Assembly (NCBI GenBank): GCA_027864655.1
Contig: JAQAZG010000012.1
Coordinates: 1-64,000 of the forward strand
From: Oleispirillum naphthae
GTDB lineage: Bacteria > Pseudomonadota > Alphaproteobacteria > Rhodospirillales > Rhodospirillaceae
DNA: 64,000 nt
Direction of reading: 5' to 3'
The notes beneath the pieces were generated by a model. The model searched no databases. It had not been told where the DNA came from and worked only from the letters and a program-made list of their open reading frames with translations. A program made the position numbers and the translations under genes. Below are positions 1 through 7,843 of the stretch, in pieces (within the stretch, counting starts at the first letter, position 1; each line of letters opens with the position of its first letter).

Positions 1-76
1 AACCGCCGATCATCACAACCGCGCCGTCCGGAATGAGGCCCACCGCCCCTTCGTAGGATATGACCTTGTTCGTCAT
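1..76 (-). CDS. atoD: Acetate/butyrate-acetoacetate CoA-transferase subunit A (AtoD-like), 5' end only
   Basis: Only the first 25 codons lie in the window; the gene runs off the left edge. The translated start reads MTNKVISYEGAVGLIPDGAV and continues into VMIGG. This fits the N-terminus of class I CoA-transferase alpha subunits, where a short strand-helix leads to the glycine-rich V-x-GG turn. A GGGGGA ribosome site sits just upstream of the ATG. In E. coli the alpha subunit moves CoA from acetyl-CoA to acetoacetate, starting short-chain fatty acid breakdown. The gene lies downstream of an AtoS/AtoC-like pair in the same direction and behind a sigma-54 promoter, as in E. coli. The family call rests on a short segment; the context strengthens it. 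Confidence 0.72.
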   Translation of the reverse strand, partial: MTNKVISYEGAVGLIPDGAVVMIGG

Positions 77-241
77 TCTATCCCCCTGTCGGTTTTTGCG
101 GGCCCTGGTGCGGAGGCGATTCTCGGGATGCGGATACCGCCCCCGGAACCGCCGAAGCCGGTCGTCGCAGCCGCGCCGCGGCATCGCCGGGGGGACCCGT
201 TCGCCCCAGGGCGCCGCACGCACGGCGAATGCTTTCCGGCT

Positions 242-257
242 TGCAATGGCTATGCCA
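242..257 (-). promoter_or_regulatory. Sigma-54 (-24/-12) promoter for the atoD-like gene
   Basis: On the minus strand the sequence is TGGCATAGCCATTGCA, which matches the sigma-54 pattern TGGCAY-N5-TTGCA at every constrained position. Transcription would start about 12 bases downstream, giving a leader of roughly 155 bases before the AtoD-like ATG. The neighbouring response regulator carries the GAFTGA loop that contacts sigma-54, so it is the natural activator. Confidence 0.72.
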
Positions 258-381
258 CCGGGCTACCCGAAGGGATGGGAGAAGGAAATGCAGGAATCCT
301 GCGCTTTTCGCGCTTCTTGAATGATTAAAAGCAGCAGAATCCGGTCGTTGAGACCGGGCGAAGTGCGCAACTTCGGGGAAC

Positions 382-405
382 GGGTGCGCAAGATATTGCG
401 CACCC
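382..405. promoter_or_regulatory. Perfect 10-bp dyad, likely binding site for the AtoC-like regulator
   Basis: The arms GGGTGCGCAA and TTGCGCACCC are perfectly complementary around a 4-base GATA spacer. No T-run follows on either strand, so this does not look like a terminator. It lies about 125 bases upstream of the sigma-54 promoter, the usual distance for an enhancer-binding protein. A half-site, GTGCGCAA, is repeated at 363-370. NtrC-family sites are dyads of this general size. Assignment to this particular regulator is inference. Confidence 0.55.
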
Positions 406-425
406 CAAAGGGTGGCCGGCCGGTC

Positions 426-1799
426 TCAGCCGATGCCGTAGTCGAGAAGCTTGTAGAGCAGGGAGCGGCGGCTGATCTGCAACTCCTGGGCGGTGCGCAC
501 GCGATTGCCGTCGTTGCGGGCGAGCGCCTCGGCGACCACCTTGGCTTCGTGCTGGCGGATCATTTCCTTCAGGGGGATCTGTCCGTTACCCGCCGCCTCG
601 TCGCCGCCGCTCGGCACGGCGCGGGCGATGCGCTCCGGCATGTCCTCGATGAAGATCAGCCGTCCGGTGCTCATCACCACCGCCCGTTCCACCGCGTTGG
701 AAAGCTCGCGGATGTTGCCCGGCCAGGGATAGCGCAGCAGGCATTCCATGGTGCGGTCGTCGAAGCCGGTGACCTCGATCTGGTTCTCCGCGGCGAACTT
801 GCGCAGGAAGAACTCGGCGAGCAGGGGAATATCCTCCGGCCGGTCGCGCAGGGGCAAGGGCTTGAGCATCACCACGTTGAGGCGGAAGTAGAGGTCCTGG
901 CGGAAGGTGCCCTGGCGGACCATCTCCTCGAGGTTGCGGTTGGTGGCGACGATCACCCGCACGTCGGCGTGGATGAGTTGGGTGCCGCCGACGCGCTCGA
1001 ACTCCCGCTCCTGCAGCACCCGCAACAGCTTAACCTGGAAGCTCGGCGGGATGTCGCCGATCTCGTCGAGGAAGAGGGTGCCGCCTTCCGCCTGCTCGAA
1101 GCGGCCGCGCCGCTGCATCAGCGCGCCGGTGAAGGCTCCCTTTTCGTGGCCGAACAGTTCGCTCTCCAACAGCCCCTCGGGCACCGCCGCGCAGTTGAGC
1201 TTGATGAACGGCCCCTTGCTGCGCGGGCTGTTGTAGTGGATCGCCGCGGCGACCAGCTCCTTGCCGGTGCCGCTTTCCCCGGTGATCAGCACCGTGGCGG
1301 TGCTGCGCGCGACCTTTTCTATGGTCTGGGTCAGCTCGATCATCTGCGGGTTGTTGGTGAGGATGCGCTCGTGGCGGAAGCTCTCCGACAGTTCCAGGCG
1401 CAGCGCGGCGATGTCGTTGCGCATGGTGCGCAGTTCGAGCGCGCGCTCCACCAGCAGCAGCACCTCGGCGATGTCGAACGGCTTGATGATGTAGTCGAAG
1501 GCGCCGCTCTTGATCGCCTGCACCGCGGCCTCCACCTCGGCGAAGGCGGTCATCAGGATGATCGCGGCGGAGCGGTCGAGCTGGCGGATTTCCGAGAGCG
1601 CCTGGAGCCCGCTCATCTTCGGCATGCGGATGTCCATCAGCACGATGGTGGTGCGCTCGGGTTCGAACTTTTCCACCGCCTGCGCGCCGTCGCACGCGGT
1701 GGTCACCTCGAAGCCCTCCTTGGAGAGCACCGCGGACAAGAGTTCGCGGATGCCCTCGTCGTCGTCCACCACCAGGGCGCGGAGCGGATGGTAACTCAT
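426..1799 (-). CDS. atoC: Sigma-54-dependent response regulator, AtoC-like
   Basis: This 457-residue protein has the full NtrC-family layout. A receiver domain carries the acidic pocket DDD at 12-14, phospho-acceptor Asp56 and Lys106. An AAA+ domain carries Walker A GESGTGKE at 174-181 and the sigma-54-contacting GAFTGA at 221-226. A C-terminal Fis-type helix-turn-helix ends in SRRSLLYKL. The text is close to E. coli AtoC throughout, including FDYIIKPF and [20 protein letters not shown]. It would be phosphorylated by the kinase encoded just upstream; its ATG overlaps the kinase stop in an ATGA. It probably activates the sigma-54 promoter of the following CoA-transferase operon in response to short-chain acids such as acetoacetate, although the signal here is inferred. 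Confidence 0.88.
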   Translation of the reverse strand: MSYHPLRALVVDDDEGIRELLSAVLSKEGFEVTTACDGAQAVEKFEPERTTIVLMDIRMPKMSGLQALSEIRQLDRSAAIILMTAFAEVEAAVQAIKSGAFDYIIKPFDIAEVLLLVERALELRTMRNDIAALRLELSESFRHERILTNNPQMIELTQTIEKVARSTATVLITGESGTGKELVAAAIHYNSPRSKGPFIKLNCAAVPEGLLESELFGHEKGAFTGALMQRRGRFEQAEGGTLFLDEIGDIPPSFQVKLLRVLQEREFERVGGTQLIHADVRVIVATNRNLEEMVRQGTFRQDLYFRLNVVMLKPLPLRDRPEDIPLLAEFFLRKFAAENQIEVTGFDDRTMECLLRYPWPGNIRELSNAVERAVVMSTGRLIFIEDMPERIARAVPSGGDEAAGNGQIPLKEMIRQHEAKVVAEALARNDGNRVRTAQELQISRRSLLYKLLDYGIG

Positions 1800-3646
1800 G
1801 ACAGCCTCCCGGGGGCGCGGTGCAGAATCGGCAGGTGCAGGGTGACGCGCGTGCCTTCGCCCAGCGTGCTTTCGATCGTCACCGTGCCGTAGTGGGCATC
1901 CACGATGCGGTGCACCATGGCGAGCCCCAGGCCGGTGCCGGTGGGTTTGGTGGAGAAGAACGGGTCGAACACCTTTTCGAGGTTCTCCGGCGCGATTCCG
2001 GCGCCGGTGTCGGCCACCGTCACCACCACCTCGTCGGCGTTGGGCGCGATGGTGGAGATGGTGATCTCGCCGCTGTCGTCCATCGCCTGGCCGGCGTTGA
2101 TGATGAGGTTGAGCAGCACCTGGCCGAGGGCCTCGCCGTCCGCCTCGATCACCGGCAGGCCGTCGTGGAGGTCGAGGACGATGTTGGCCTTGGGCTCCTT
2201 GCCCGCGAGCACGATGATCTCGCGGATCAGGTTGTTGAGCCGCACCGGCCCGATCGAGGGCGGGCGCTGGCGGCCGAAGCGCAGAAGCTCGGTGATGATC
2301 TTGTTGAGGTTGTCCACCTGGGCGACGATGAGGGGGGCGTAGCGCCGCCACTCCTCGATGCTGTCGCTCGCCGAGAGGTGCTGCATGAAGCCGCGGATCG
2401 AGGTGAGCGGGTTGCGGATTTCGTGCGCCACCCCGGCCATCAGCTCGCCGAGGCCGGCGAGACGGTCGGCGCGCATGATCTGCTTGTGCAGGCGCTGCTG
2501 CTCGGTGAGGTCCTTGAGCACCACCACCGCGCCGATGGTGTTGCCCGAGGCGTCGTTGAGCAGGCTGCTGCTGGCGTTGACCAGGAAGGTCTGGTCGTGC
2601 GCCGGAAAGTCGTAGGTCATGCCCACGTGTTCGCGGCCGGTCTCCAGGGTGTCGAGCAGCATGCTGGTGAAGTGCGCCTCGGCGACGAAGAGGGTGTGGT
2701 AGGACCGGCCGATCACTTCCTCCGCGCGGCAGCCCATCATCCGCGCCGCCGCGGGGTTGATCGCGGTCACCCGCCGCTCTTCGTCGATGGCGACCACGCC
2801 GTCGGCGATGCTGTTGAGGATGTTCTCGTTGAGGGAACGCTCCTCGAGCAGGCTTTTGGCCATCGCGTTGATCGACACCACGATCTCGCCGATCTCGCCG
2901 GAGGGCTGGCGGATCGGCTGGGCGAGGTCGTACTGCATGCGCGAGAGGCCGTTCTTGATCAGCATCACGTCGCGGGCGAGCTTGGACGACATGATGTGCG
3001 CCAGCGCGATGCCGAAGGCGATGCCGACGATGGTGACCGACAGCATGATGTGGTCGCGCGCGCGGATCTGGCGCTCGATGTCGTCGGTGAGTTCGTTCGA
3101 CCAGATGTAGCCCACGGCCTCTCCACGGCGCCGGATCGGCCACATCGCGTTCATGATCGAGCCGCGCACCAGAAGGCCGGTTTTGACCTCGGGCCGGTTG
3201 CGCGCCATCACCTCGCGTCCCGGATGGGAGGGGGGGATCGGCCGGCCCACGGTGTTGCCGTATTCCGCGCTCGGGCCGTAGGTGATCATCGCGTCCAGCG
3301 ACCGGCTGTAGTAGCCGACGCCGATGCCGGGGTTGGCGCGCGCCACCGCATCGGTGAAGCCCGCGAGCTTGCGGTTGAGGAAGGCGACCTTGGCGGCCTT
3401 GTCGCCGGGGGCACCGTGGTAGTGGGCGAGCAGCCCCTCGAAGCCGCCGGGGCCGAGGTGGTCGTCGAGGAGACGCGCCAGTCCGAAGAGCTTGTCGATC
3501 TTTTCCTCGATGCGGGCTTCGCGCGCCTGGCGGTAGAGGGTGTAGCTGGTCATCGCCGTCGGCACCGAGACGATGAGCAGCGACATCAGCAGCAGCTTCG
3601 CATACAGGGACTTGGCGAACGTCTTGAGAAGGAGGCTCGTGACCAC
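1796..3646 (-). CDS. atoS: Membrane sensor histidine kinase, AtoS-like
   Basis: The protein has one membrane segment near residues 17-38, a periplasmic sensor region of about 160 residues, and a second membrane segment near 200-218. HAMP, PAS, HisKA and HATPase domains follow. The H-box contains the phospho-accepting His in [16 protein letters not shown]. The ATP lid shows [17 protein letters not shown] and [10 protein letters not shown]. These match the AtoS branch of kinases. The chosen GTG start has GGGGGA six bases upstream. An ATG 28 codons earlier has no ribosome site and overlaps a plausible -10 element, so it is less likely. The kinase would autophosphorylate on sensing its ligand and pass phosphate to Asp56 of the coupled regulator. 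Confidence 0.85.
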   Translation of the reverse strand: MVTSLLLKTFAKSLYAKLLLMSLLIVSVPTAMTSYTLYRQAREARIEEKIDKLFGLARLLDDHLGPGGFEGLLAHYHGAPGDKAAKVAFLNRKLAGFTDAVARANPGIGVGYYSRSLDAMITYGPSAEYGNTVGRPIPPSHPGREVMARNRPEVKTGLLVRGSIMNAMWPIRRRGEAVGYIWSNELTDDIERQIRARDHIMLSVTIVGIAFGIALAHIMSSKLARDVMLIKNGLSRMQYDLAQPIRQPSGEIGEIVVSINAMAKSLLEERSLNENILNSIADGVVAIDEERRVTAINPAAARMMGCRAEEVIGRSYHTLFVAEAHFTSMLLDTLETGREHVGMTYDFPAHDQTFLVNASSSLLNDASGNTIGAVVVLKDLTEQQRLHKQIMRADRLAGLGELMAGVAHEIRNPLTSIRGFMQHLSASDSIEEWRRYAPLIVAQVDNLNKIITELLRFGRQRPPSIGPVRLNNLIREIIVLAGKEPKANIVLDLHDGLPVIEADGEALGQVLLNLIINAGQAMDDSGEITISTIAPNADEVVVTVADTGAGIAPENLEKVFDPFFSTKPTGTGLGLAMVHRIVDAHYGTVTIESTLGEGTRVTLHLPILHRAPGRLS

Positions 3647-3728
3647 AGCTATCCCCCGAGACACTTTGTGCCCGATGATCTCGTCGTACGGTTTTCCGAC
3701 GCCGTCCCCAGGGATGCCTCGACTACCC

Positions 3729-3756
3729 ATTTTTACTACTTATACCGTCGTTTCAA
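3729..3756 (-). promoter_or_regulatory. Candidate sigma-70 promoter for the atoS-like kinase
   Basis: The minus strand has TTGAAA, a 16-base spacer and AAAAAT. The resemblance to consensus is moderate. If real, it gives a leader of about 80 bases to the GTG start and rules out the earlier ATG. Confidence 0.3.
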
Positions 3757-3786
3757 GGCGTTATGGGGAAGCGCGGGCGAGTTCCG

Positions 3787-3810
3787 CCCCGGCTCGGATA
3801 CGAGCCGGGG
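3787..3810. repeat. Perfect 10-bp inverted repeat with GATA loop
   Basis: The arms CCCCGGCTCG and CGAGCCGGGG close on a GATA tetraloop. No T-run follows. It lies between the two divergent promoters. It could be an operator or an RNA hairpin at the start of a leader. It shares its spacer but not its arms with the dyad at 382-405. Confidence 0.45.
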
Positions 3811-3894
3811 AAATTCCCCGGCCCAAACCACCACACCCTCCGGGACGCGGGGTCCCGGCGGTTGCGGCGGCTTTCCGGCTTTCCCCCTGCCATG

Positions 3895-3923
3895 TGGACA
3901 GTCGACGCGAAAGGAAGCATACG
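3895..3923 (+). promoter_or_regulatory. Candidate sigma-70 promoter for purC
   Basis: TGGACA (5 of 6 matches to the -35 consensus), a 17-base spacer and CATACG as a weak -10. It would give a leader of about 115 bases before the purC ATG. Confidence 0.35.
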
Positions 3924-4046
3924 CCGCTCCGCAAGGAGGGGCAACAGCCTCCCCCGCGGCGGGAGAAATCGGCGGCCCGGGGTTGCGCTTGCCGCTGAGG
4001 GGCGGAGGTGCGATAACGGCGGGACGAACCAGAAGAGGGGCGATCC

Positions 4047-5024
4047 ATGCTTTCCGAGGACATTTTGCGCGCCGCCATTCCCGCGGTGCTGACCGAAGCC
4101 CACTTCCCCCAATTGCCCAACTATTACAAGGGCAAGGTGCGGGAGAACTACGACCTGCCGGACGGACGGCGCATCCTCATCTCCACCGACCGGCAGAGCG
4201 CCTTCGACCAGGTGCTGGCGGCGGTGCCGTTCAAGGGGCAGGTGCTGACCCAGACGGCGCGTTTCTGGTTCGAGAAGACGGCGGACATCTGCCCCAATCA
4301 CGTCCTCGACTATCCGGACCCCAACGTCGTGGTCGGCCGCAAGCTCGACATGCTGCCGGTCGAGGTGGTGGTGCGCGACTATCTTACCGGCTCCACCGAC
4401 ACCGCGGTCTGGACGATGTACAAGGCGGGCAAGCGCGTCCTCTACGGCATCCCCTTCCCCGACGGCATGGCGAAGAACGACCAGCTCTCCGCCACCATCA
4501 TCACCCCCACCACCAAGGGGATGACCGCAGGCTCCCACGACCACCCGATCACTCCGGCGGAGATCGTCTCCCAGGGGCTGCTCTCCCAGGCGCAGTGGGA
4601 CGAGGTGGCGGAAACCGCGCTTGCCCTGTTCGCCCGCGGCCGCGCCATAGCGGCGGAGAACGGCCTGATCCTGGTGGACACCAAGTTCGAGTTCGGCACC
4701 GACGCCAAGGGGCGGATCACCCTGGCCGACGAAATCCTCACCCCGGATTCCAGCCGCTACTGGAAGGCGGACACCTACGCCGTGCGCCATGCCGCGTGGG
4801 AGGAGCCGGACAGCCTGGACAAGGAGTTCCTGCGCCTGTGGATCGCGGCGCGCTGCGACCCCTACAAGGACCCGATCCCGGCGATCCCCGACGACACCCT
4901 GGTGGACTTCTCGCGCCGCTACATCGCGCTCTACGAGGCGGTGACCGGCAAGAGCTTCGAGGCCCCGGCGTCGGACGAGCCGGTGAAGGACCGCATCCGC
5001 CGCAACCTCGCCGCCTATTTCTGA
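4047..5024 (+). CDS. purC: SAICAR synthase, long form
   Basis: Phosphoribosylaminoimidazole-succinocarboxamide synthase joins aspartate to CAIR using ATP in purine synthesis. Family signatures include YKGKVRENYDL near the N-terminus (the ATP loop), LISTDRQSAFDQ, and the C-terminal ILVDTKFEFG and ADEILTPDSSRYW. At 325 residues it belongs to the longer subfamily (about 300 residues or more, as in yeast Ade1), not the 235-255 residue bacterial type. A second, short-form purC lies in the purSQL operon at 50858-51625, so this window encodes two non-identical SAICAR synthases. The ATG follows an AGAGGGGCG ribosome site. A strong terminator follows, so it is a single-gene unit. Confidence 0.93.
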   Translation: MLSEDILRAAIPAVLTEAHFPQLPNYYKGKVRENYDLPDGRRILISTDRQSAFDQVLAAVPFKGQVLTQTARFWFEKTADICPNHVLDYPDPNVVVGRKLDMLPVEVVVRDYLTGSTDTAVWTMYKAGKRVLYGIPFPDGMAKNDQLSATIITPTTKGMTAGSHDHPITPAEIVSQGLLSQAQWDEVAETALALFARGRAIAAENGLILVDTKFEFGTDAKGRITLADEILTPDSSRYWKADTYAVRHAAWEEPDSLDKEFLRLWIAARCDPYKDPIPAIPDDTLVDFSRRYIALYEAVTGKSFEAPASDEPVKDRIRRNLAAYF

Positions 5025-5040
5025 GCGGCGCGCCGCGCGG

Positions 5041-5072
5041 AAAGCCCCGGAGGTTCCGCCCCCGGGGTTTTT
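5041..5072 (+). terminator. Rho-independent terminator of purC
   Basis: GCCCCGG and CCGGGG arms with a loop of about 11 bases, followed directly by TTTTT, 17 bases after the purC stop. Confidence 0.8.
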
Positions 5073-5085
5073 CGTGCCTGCCGCA

Positions 5086-5107
5086 GTTATGAACGTATGC
5101 TCATTTC
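5086..5107. promoter_or_regulatory. Upstream operator copy (imperfect) of the DUF134 cluster
   Basis: The left arm GTTATGAAC is identical to that of the perfect dyad 49 bases downstream; the right arm is imperfect (GCTCATTTC). The exact reuse of the left arm indicates a second binding site for the same regulator. Confidence 0.5.
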
Positions 5108-5134
5108 CCTTGAGTCGTGGCGAGGGCGATGCTA

Positions 5135-5156
5135 GTTATGAACATAGGTTCATAAC
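5135..5156. promoter_or_regulatory. Operator: perfect 9-bp dyad before the DUF134 gene
   Basis: GTTATGAAC and GTTCATAAC form a perfect inverted repeat around ATAG and abut the ribosome site (GGAG at 5157-5160). Binding here would block transcription or translation initiation. The first gene of the cluster encodes a helix-turn-helix protein, making autoregulation the simplest guess. The sequence is AT-rich against a very GC-rich background. Confidence 0.6.
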
Positions 5157-5166
5157 GGAGGCCGCC

Positions 5167-5616
5167 ATGCCGCGACCCTGCAAATACCGCACCGTGCACG
5201 GAGAGATCTCCGTACGCTTCTTCAAGCCTCAGGGCGTGCCGATGCGCGACCTCCAGGGACTGACGCTCGGCGTGGACGGCCTGGAGGCCCTGCGCCTGGC
5301 CGATGCGGAAGGGCTGGAGCATGCCGCCGCCGCCGAGATGATGGGGATTTCCCGGCCGACGTTCTCGCGTCTGCTGGCGTCGGCGCGCGCCACCACCGCC
5401 ACCGCGCTGAGCCGCGGCTGGGCGATCCGCATCGAAGGCGGCGCGGTGGCGCCGGCGGCGCAGGGAACGGGGGAGAACGCGCTGCCTCCCGTGGGAGGAG
5501 GCCGCGGACGCGGCCTGCGGCGGCGGCGCGGCCATTGCGGGCGCGCGGGCGCGGCGGTGCCGCTGGCCGATGCGCCGGAATTTCAGGAAGAGGAGGATGA
5601 CGATGCCCAATCGTGA
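5167..5616 (+). CDS. DUF134 family DNA-binding protein
   Basis: This 149-residue protein begins MPRPCKYRTV, as DUF134 proteins do. It has the conserved LGVDGLEALRLADAEGLEH followed by a helix-turn-helix (AAEMMGISRPTFSRLLASAR) near residues 55-80. The C-terminal third is rich in Gly, Arg and acidic residues and is poorly conserved. DUF134 members are predicted transcription regulators that usually sit with iron-sulfur MinD-like ATPases and dinitrogenase-cofactor-like proteins, exactly as here. The ATG follows GGAGGCC, and the perfect dyad lies just upstream. It likely controls this five-gene cluster; the effector is unknown. Confidence 0.85.
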   Translation: MPRPCKYRTVHGEISVRFFKPQGVPMRDLQGLTLGVDGLEALRLADAEGLEHAAAAEMMGISRPTFSRLLASARATTATALSRGWAIRIEGGAVAPAAQGTGENALPPVGGGRGRGLRRRRGHCGRAGAAVPLADAPEFQEEEDDDAQS

Positions 5617-6058
5617 CGGAACGGGTCCGCGCCATGGCGGCGGACCGGGCAGGGGCGGCCAAGGTGGCCGGGCGGCCGGGCAGGGCCGGGGGTTCGGCGC
5701 GCGGCGCGGCGGTGCACCGCTGCCGCCGCCGGACGGCGGGCTGACCGCGGTCTCCGCCCTCGGCGACGGCCTGGACGCGGCGGTGGATGCGCGCTTCGGC
5801 CGCGCCGCCGGGTTCGTGCTGGTGGACGGGGAAGGCGCGCTCGCCGGGCACCTCGACAACGCCGCCGCCGACGCCATGGGCCACGGCGCGGGGCTCGCCG
5901 CCGCCGAGGCGGTGGTGCGCGCCGGGGCGAAAACCGTGCTCACCGGGCGCGTCGGGCCAAAGGCCTCCGCCGCGCTCGCCGCGGCCGGGGTGCGCGTGGT
6001 GGAAGGCTGCGACGGGATGAGCGTCGCCGCAGCGCTGGACAAGGCCGCGCGGGGATGA
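5603..6058 (+). CDS. Dinitrogenase iron-molybdenum cofactor (NifX/NifB-C) domain protein with Gly-rich N-terminus
   Basis: Residues 1-45 are a Gly/Arg-rich tail resembling the short DUF5320 proteins often found beside this family (MPNRDGTGP...). Residues 50-150 form a NifX/NifB C-terminal-like domain: DAAVDARFGRAAGFVLVDGE, then the conserved A-x-AMGHGAGLAAAEAVVRAGAKTVLTG. Such domains bind metal-sulfur cofactors in nitrogenase assembly, but many members lie outside nif loci and have no known role. No nif structural genes are in this window. The start overlaps the DUF134 stop by 14 bases and has GGAGG nine bases upstream; an in-frame ATG lies two codons earlier. A fusion of DUF5320-like and cofactor domains is the probable origin. 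Confidence 0.78.
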   Translation: MPNRDGTGPRHGGGPGRGGQGGRAAGQGRGFGARRGGAPLPPPDGGLTAVSALGDGLDAAVDARFGRAAGFVLVDGEGALAGHLDNAAADAMGHGAGLAAAEAVVRAGAKTVLTGRVGPKASAALAAAGVRVVEGCDGMSVAAALDKAARG

Positions 6059-6972
6059 TCCTCGCGGTGGCCAGCGGCAAGGGGGGCACCGGTAAGACCA
6101 CGGTTGCGGCGGCTCTCGCCCGGCTGTGGCCGACACGGCGCATCGCCGTCGATCTCGATGTCGAAGCGCCGAACCTGCACCTCTTCCTCGCGCCCGAGGT
6201 GACCGGGCGCGAGGACGCCGCGCTGACGGTGCCGGAAGTGGCGCATCCCGAGCGCTGCACCGGTTGCGGCGCCTGCGGCGATATCTGCGCCTTCAAGGCG
6301 GTGCTGGCGTTCGGCGACTTTCCCGTGGTCTTCCCGGAGATGTGCCACGCCTGCGGCGGGTGCTTCGCGGTCTGCCCCGAGGCGGTGTTCGCGCCGGGGC
6401 GGCGGCTGCTCGGCGAGATGCGCTGGGGCAGCGCCGCCGCGCCGCAAGGAGAGCGTTTCGGCTACCTCGCCGGGGAGATGCGGGTCGGCGAGGCGATGAG
6501 CCCGCCGTTGATCCGCGCGGTGACGCGGCGGTTGCAGGAGATGCTGGCCGCGGGCGGCGGCGACGCCATTCTCGACGCGCCGCCCGGCGTTTCCTGTCCG
6601 GTGATGGAAGCGGTGCGCCCCGCCGACGCGATCGTCCTGGTCTGCGAGCCGACGCCCTTCGGGCTGCACGATCTGGACCTCGCCTGGCAGGGCTTCGCGG
6701 GCCTGGGCGTGCCCACGGGCGTGGTTGTCAACCGTGCCGGAGGGGGCGGCGCGGCGGGCGATGCGGCGGTGGAAGACTGGTGCGCGGCGCACCGCCTGCC
6801 GGTGCTGGCGCGCCTGCCCTTCGACCGCGCGATGGCGGCGGCCTATGCGCGCGGCGTGCCCGCCGATGCGGTCTCCGCCGCGGCGCGCGCCGCGTTTGCC
6901 GGCCTGGTGTCGCGGGTGCGCGCCCTGGGGGCGGGGGAGAAGATGCGGGAGGCGTGTCATGGCGGCATTTGA
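6055..6972 (+). CDS. MinD/ParA-like ATPase with inserted ferredoxin domain (first copy)
   Basis: The 305-residue protein opens with a deviant Walker A, SGKGGTGKTT. A 2x[4Fe-4S] ferredoxin insert sits at about residues 60-110 (CTGCGACGDIC, CHACGGCFAVCPE), and the P-loop fold then resumes with DAPPGVSCPV. This is the COG1149 type, related to the Mrp/NBP35 carriers that build or deliver iron-sulfur clusters. Its ATG overlaps the previous stop (ATGA). It is paralogous to the next gene; the two probably form a heterodimer. The partner proteins in the cluster suggest handling of a metal-sulfur cofactor, but no substrate is known. Confidence 0.85.
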   Translation: MILAVASGKGGTGKTTVAAALARLWPTRRIAVDLDVEAPNLHLFLAPEVTGREDAALTVPEVAHPERCTGCGACGDICAFKAVLAFGDFPVVFPEMCHACGGCFAVCPEAVFAPGRRLLGEMRWGSAAAPQGERFGYLAGEMRVGEAMSPPLIRAVTRRLQEMLAAGGGDAILDAPPGVSCPVMEAVRPADAIVLVCEPTPFGLHDLDLAWQGFAGLGVPTGVVVNRAGGGGAAGDAAVEDWCAAHRLPVLARLPFDRAMAAAYARGVPADAVSAAARAAFAGLVSRVRALGAGEKMREACHGGI

Positions 6973-7843
6973 AATCACCATCCTCAGCGGCAAGGGCGGC
7001 ACCGGGAAGACCTCGGTCTCCGCCGCCTTCGCCCGCCTTGCCGAGCGCGCGGTGATCTGCGACCTCGACGTCGATGCCTCGGACCTGCCGCTCTTGCTGC
7101 GCCCCGAGGTCAAGGAAAGCCACGTCTTCGAATCCGGCGTCGTCGCCCACCTCGATACGGTGCGCTGCCGCTCCTGCGGCCTGTGCGTCACCTGGTGCCG
7201 TTTCGACGCCTTTTCCGAGGACGCGGACGGCGTCGTGCTCGACCCCGACCGCTGCGAGGGCTGCGGCGTGTGCGCCCACTTCTGCCCCTCCGGCGCGGTG
7301 ACCATGCAGCCGCGCATCTGCGGTTCCTGGTTCCGCTCCGAAACCGGCTACGGCCCGATGATGCACGCCCGCCTCGACCCGGGGCAGGAGAACTCCGGCA
7401 AGCTCATCGCGCTTCTCCGCCAGGAGGCGGCGCGCCTCGCCGCGGAACGCGGCATTCCGCTGATTCTCGGCGACGGACCGCCCGGCATCGGCTGCCCGGC
7501 GATCAGCGCCGTGGGCGGCACCGGCTTCGTCGTGCTGGTCACCGAGCCCACGCCCTCCGGCCTCGCCGACCTGGTGCGCGCCGCCGACCTCTGCGCGCAC
7601 TTCGACCGGCCTGCCGGAATCATCATCAACAAGGCGGACCTCGCCCCCGCGCGCGCCGCCGAAATCGAAGACCTGGCCGCATCGCGCGGCCTGCCCGTTC
7701 TCGCCCGCCTGCCCTTCGCCGAAGGCGCGATGCGGGCCCTGGTCGAGGGGCGCTCGCTGCTCGACCTGCCGGAAACCGCACCCGCGCTGCATGGGGCCTG
7801 GGAGGCCCTGTGCGGCCATGCCTTGAGAGGAGTATCCCGATGA
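6959..7843 (+). CDS. MinD/ParA-like ATPase with inserted ferredoxin domain (second copy)
   Basis: This 294-residue paralogue of the preceding gene has SGKGGTGKTS as Walker A, ferredoxin cysteines CRSCGLCVTWC and CEGCGVCAHFC around residues 60-110, and GDGPPGIGCPAIS later. The first cluster motif spaces its fourth cysteine as CVTWC with no CP pair, unlike a standard ferredoxin. The start overlaps the previous gene by 14 bases and the stop overlaps the next ATG by 4, so the cluster is tightly coupled. It likely pairs with the first copy in an ATP-driven iron-sulfur or cofactor transfer step. Confidence 0.85.
   Translation: MAAFEITILSGKGGTGKTSVSAAFARLAERAVICDLDVDASDLPLLLRPEVKESHVFESGVVAHLDTVRCRSCGLCVTWCRFDAFSEDADGVVLDPDRCEGCGVCAHFCPSGAVTMQPRICGSWFRSETGYGPMMHARLDPGQENSGKLIALLRQEAARLAAERGIPLILGDGPPGIGCPAISAVGGTGFVVLVTEPTPSGLADLVRAADLCAHFDRPAGIIINKADLAPARAAEIEDLAASRGLPVLARLPFAEGAMRALVEGRSLLDLPETAPALHGAWEALCGHALRGVSR

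Larger units (their letters stand above)
77..425 (-). promoter_or_regulatory. Regulatory region between atoC-like and atoD-like genes
   Basis: This 349-base stretch has no convincing gene. It holds a sigma-54 promoter, a perfect dyad near the atoC-like stop codon, an extra half-copy of that dyad (GTGCGCAA at 363-370), and a smaller inverted repeat (CCGGTC at 341-346 with GACCGG at 352-357). The arrangement suggests an enhancer-dependent promoter region feeding the AtoD-like gene. Confidence 0.6.
3647..4046. promoter_or_regulatory. Divergent promoter region, atoS-like / purC
   Basis: This 400-base region separates the divergent kinase and purC genes and contains no supported gene. It holds a candidate promoter on each strand and a very stable hairpin (3787-3810) followed by more GC-rich self-complementary sequence. 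Confidence 0.5.

Noticed and set aside
382-405. Dyad near the atoC-like stop as a transcription terminator
   Set aside because: No T-run follows on the minus strand, the loop is only 4 bases, and a half-site is repeated nearby, which fits a protein-binding site better.
321-1892. A plus-strand open frame of 523 codons over the atoC-like gene
   Set aside because: It is antisense to a well-conserved response regulator and has no ribosome site or domain.
5570-5616. Apparent frameshift between the DUF134 and NifX-like genes
   Set aside because: The 14-base overlap has a ribosome site and an in-frame ATG; both proteins are full length, so this is normal coupling.
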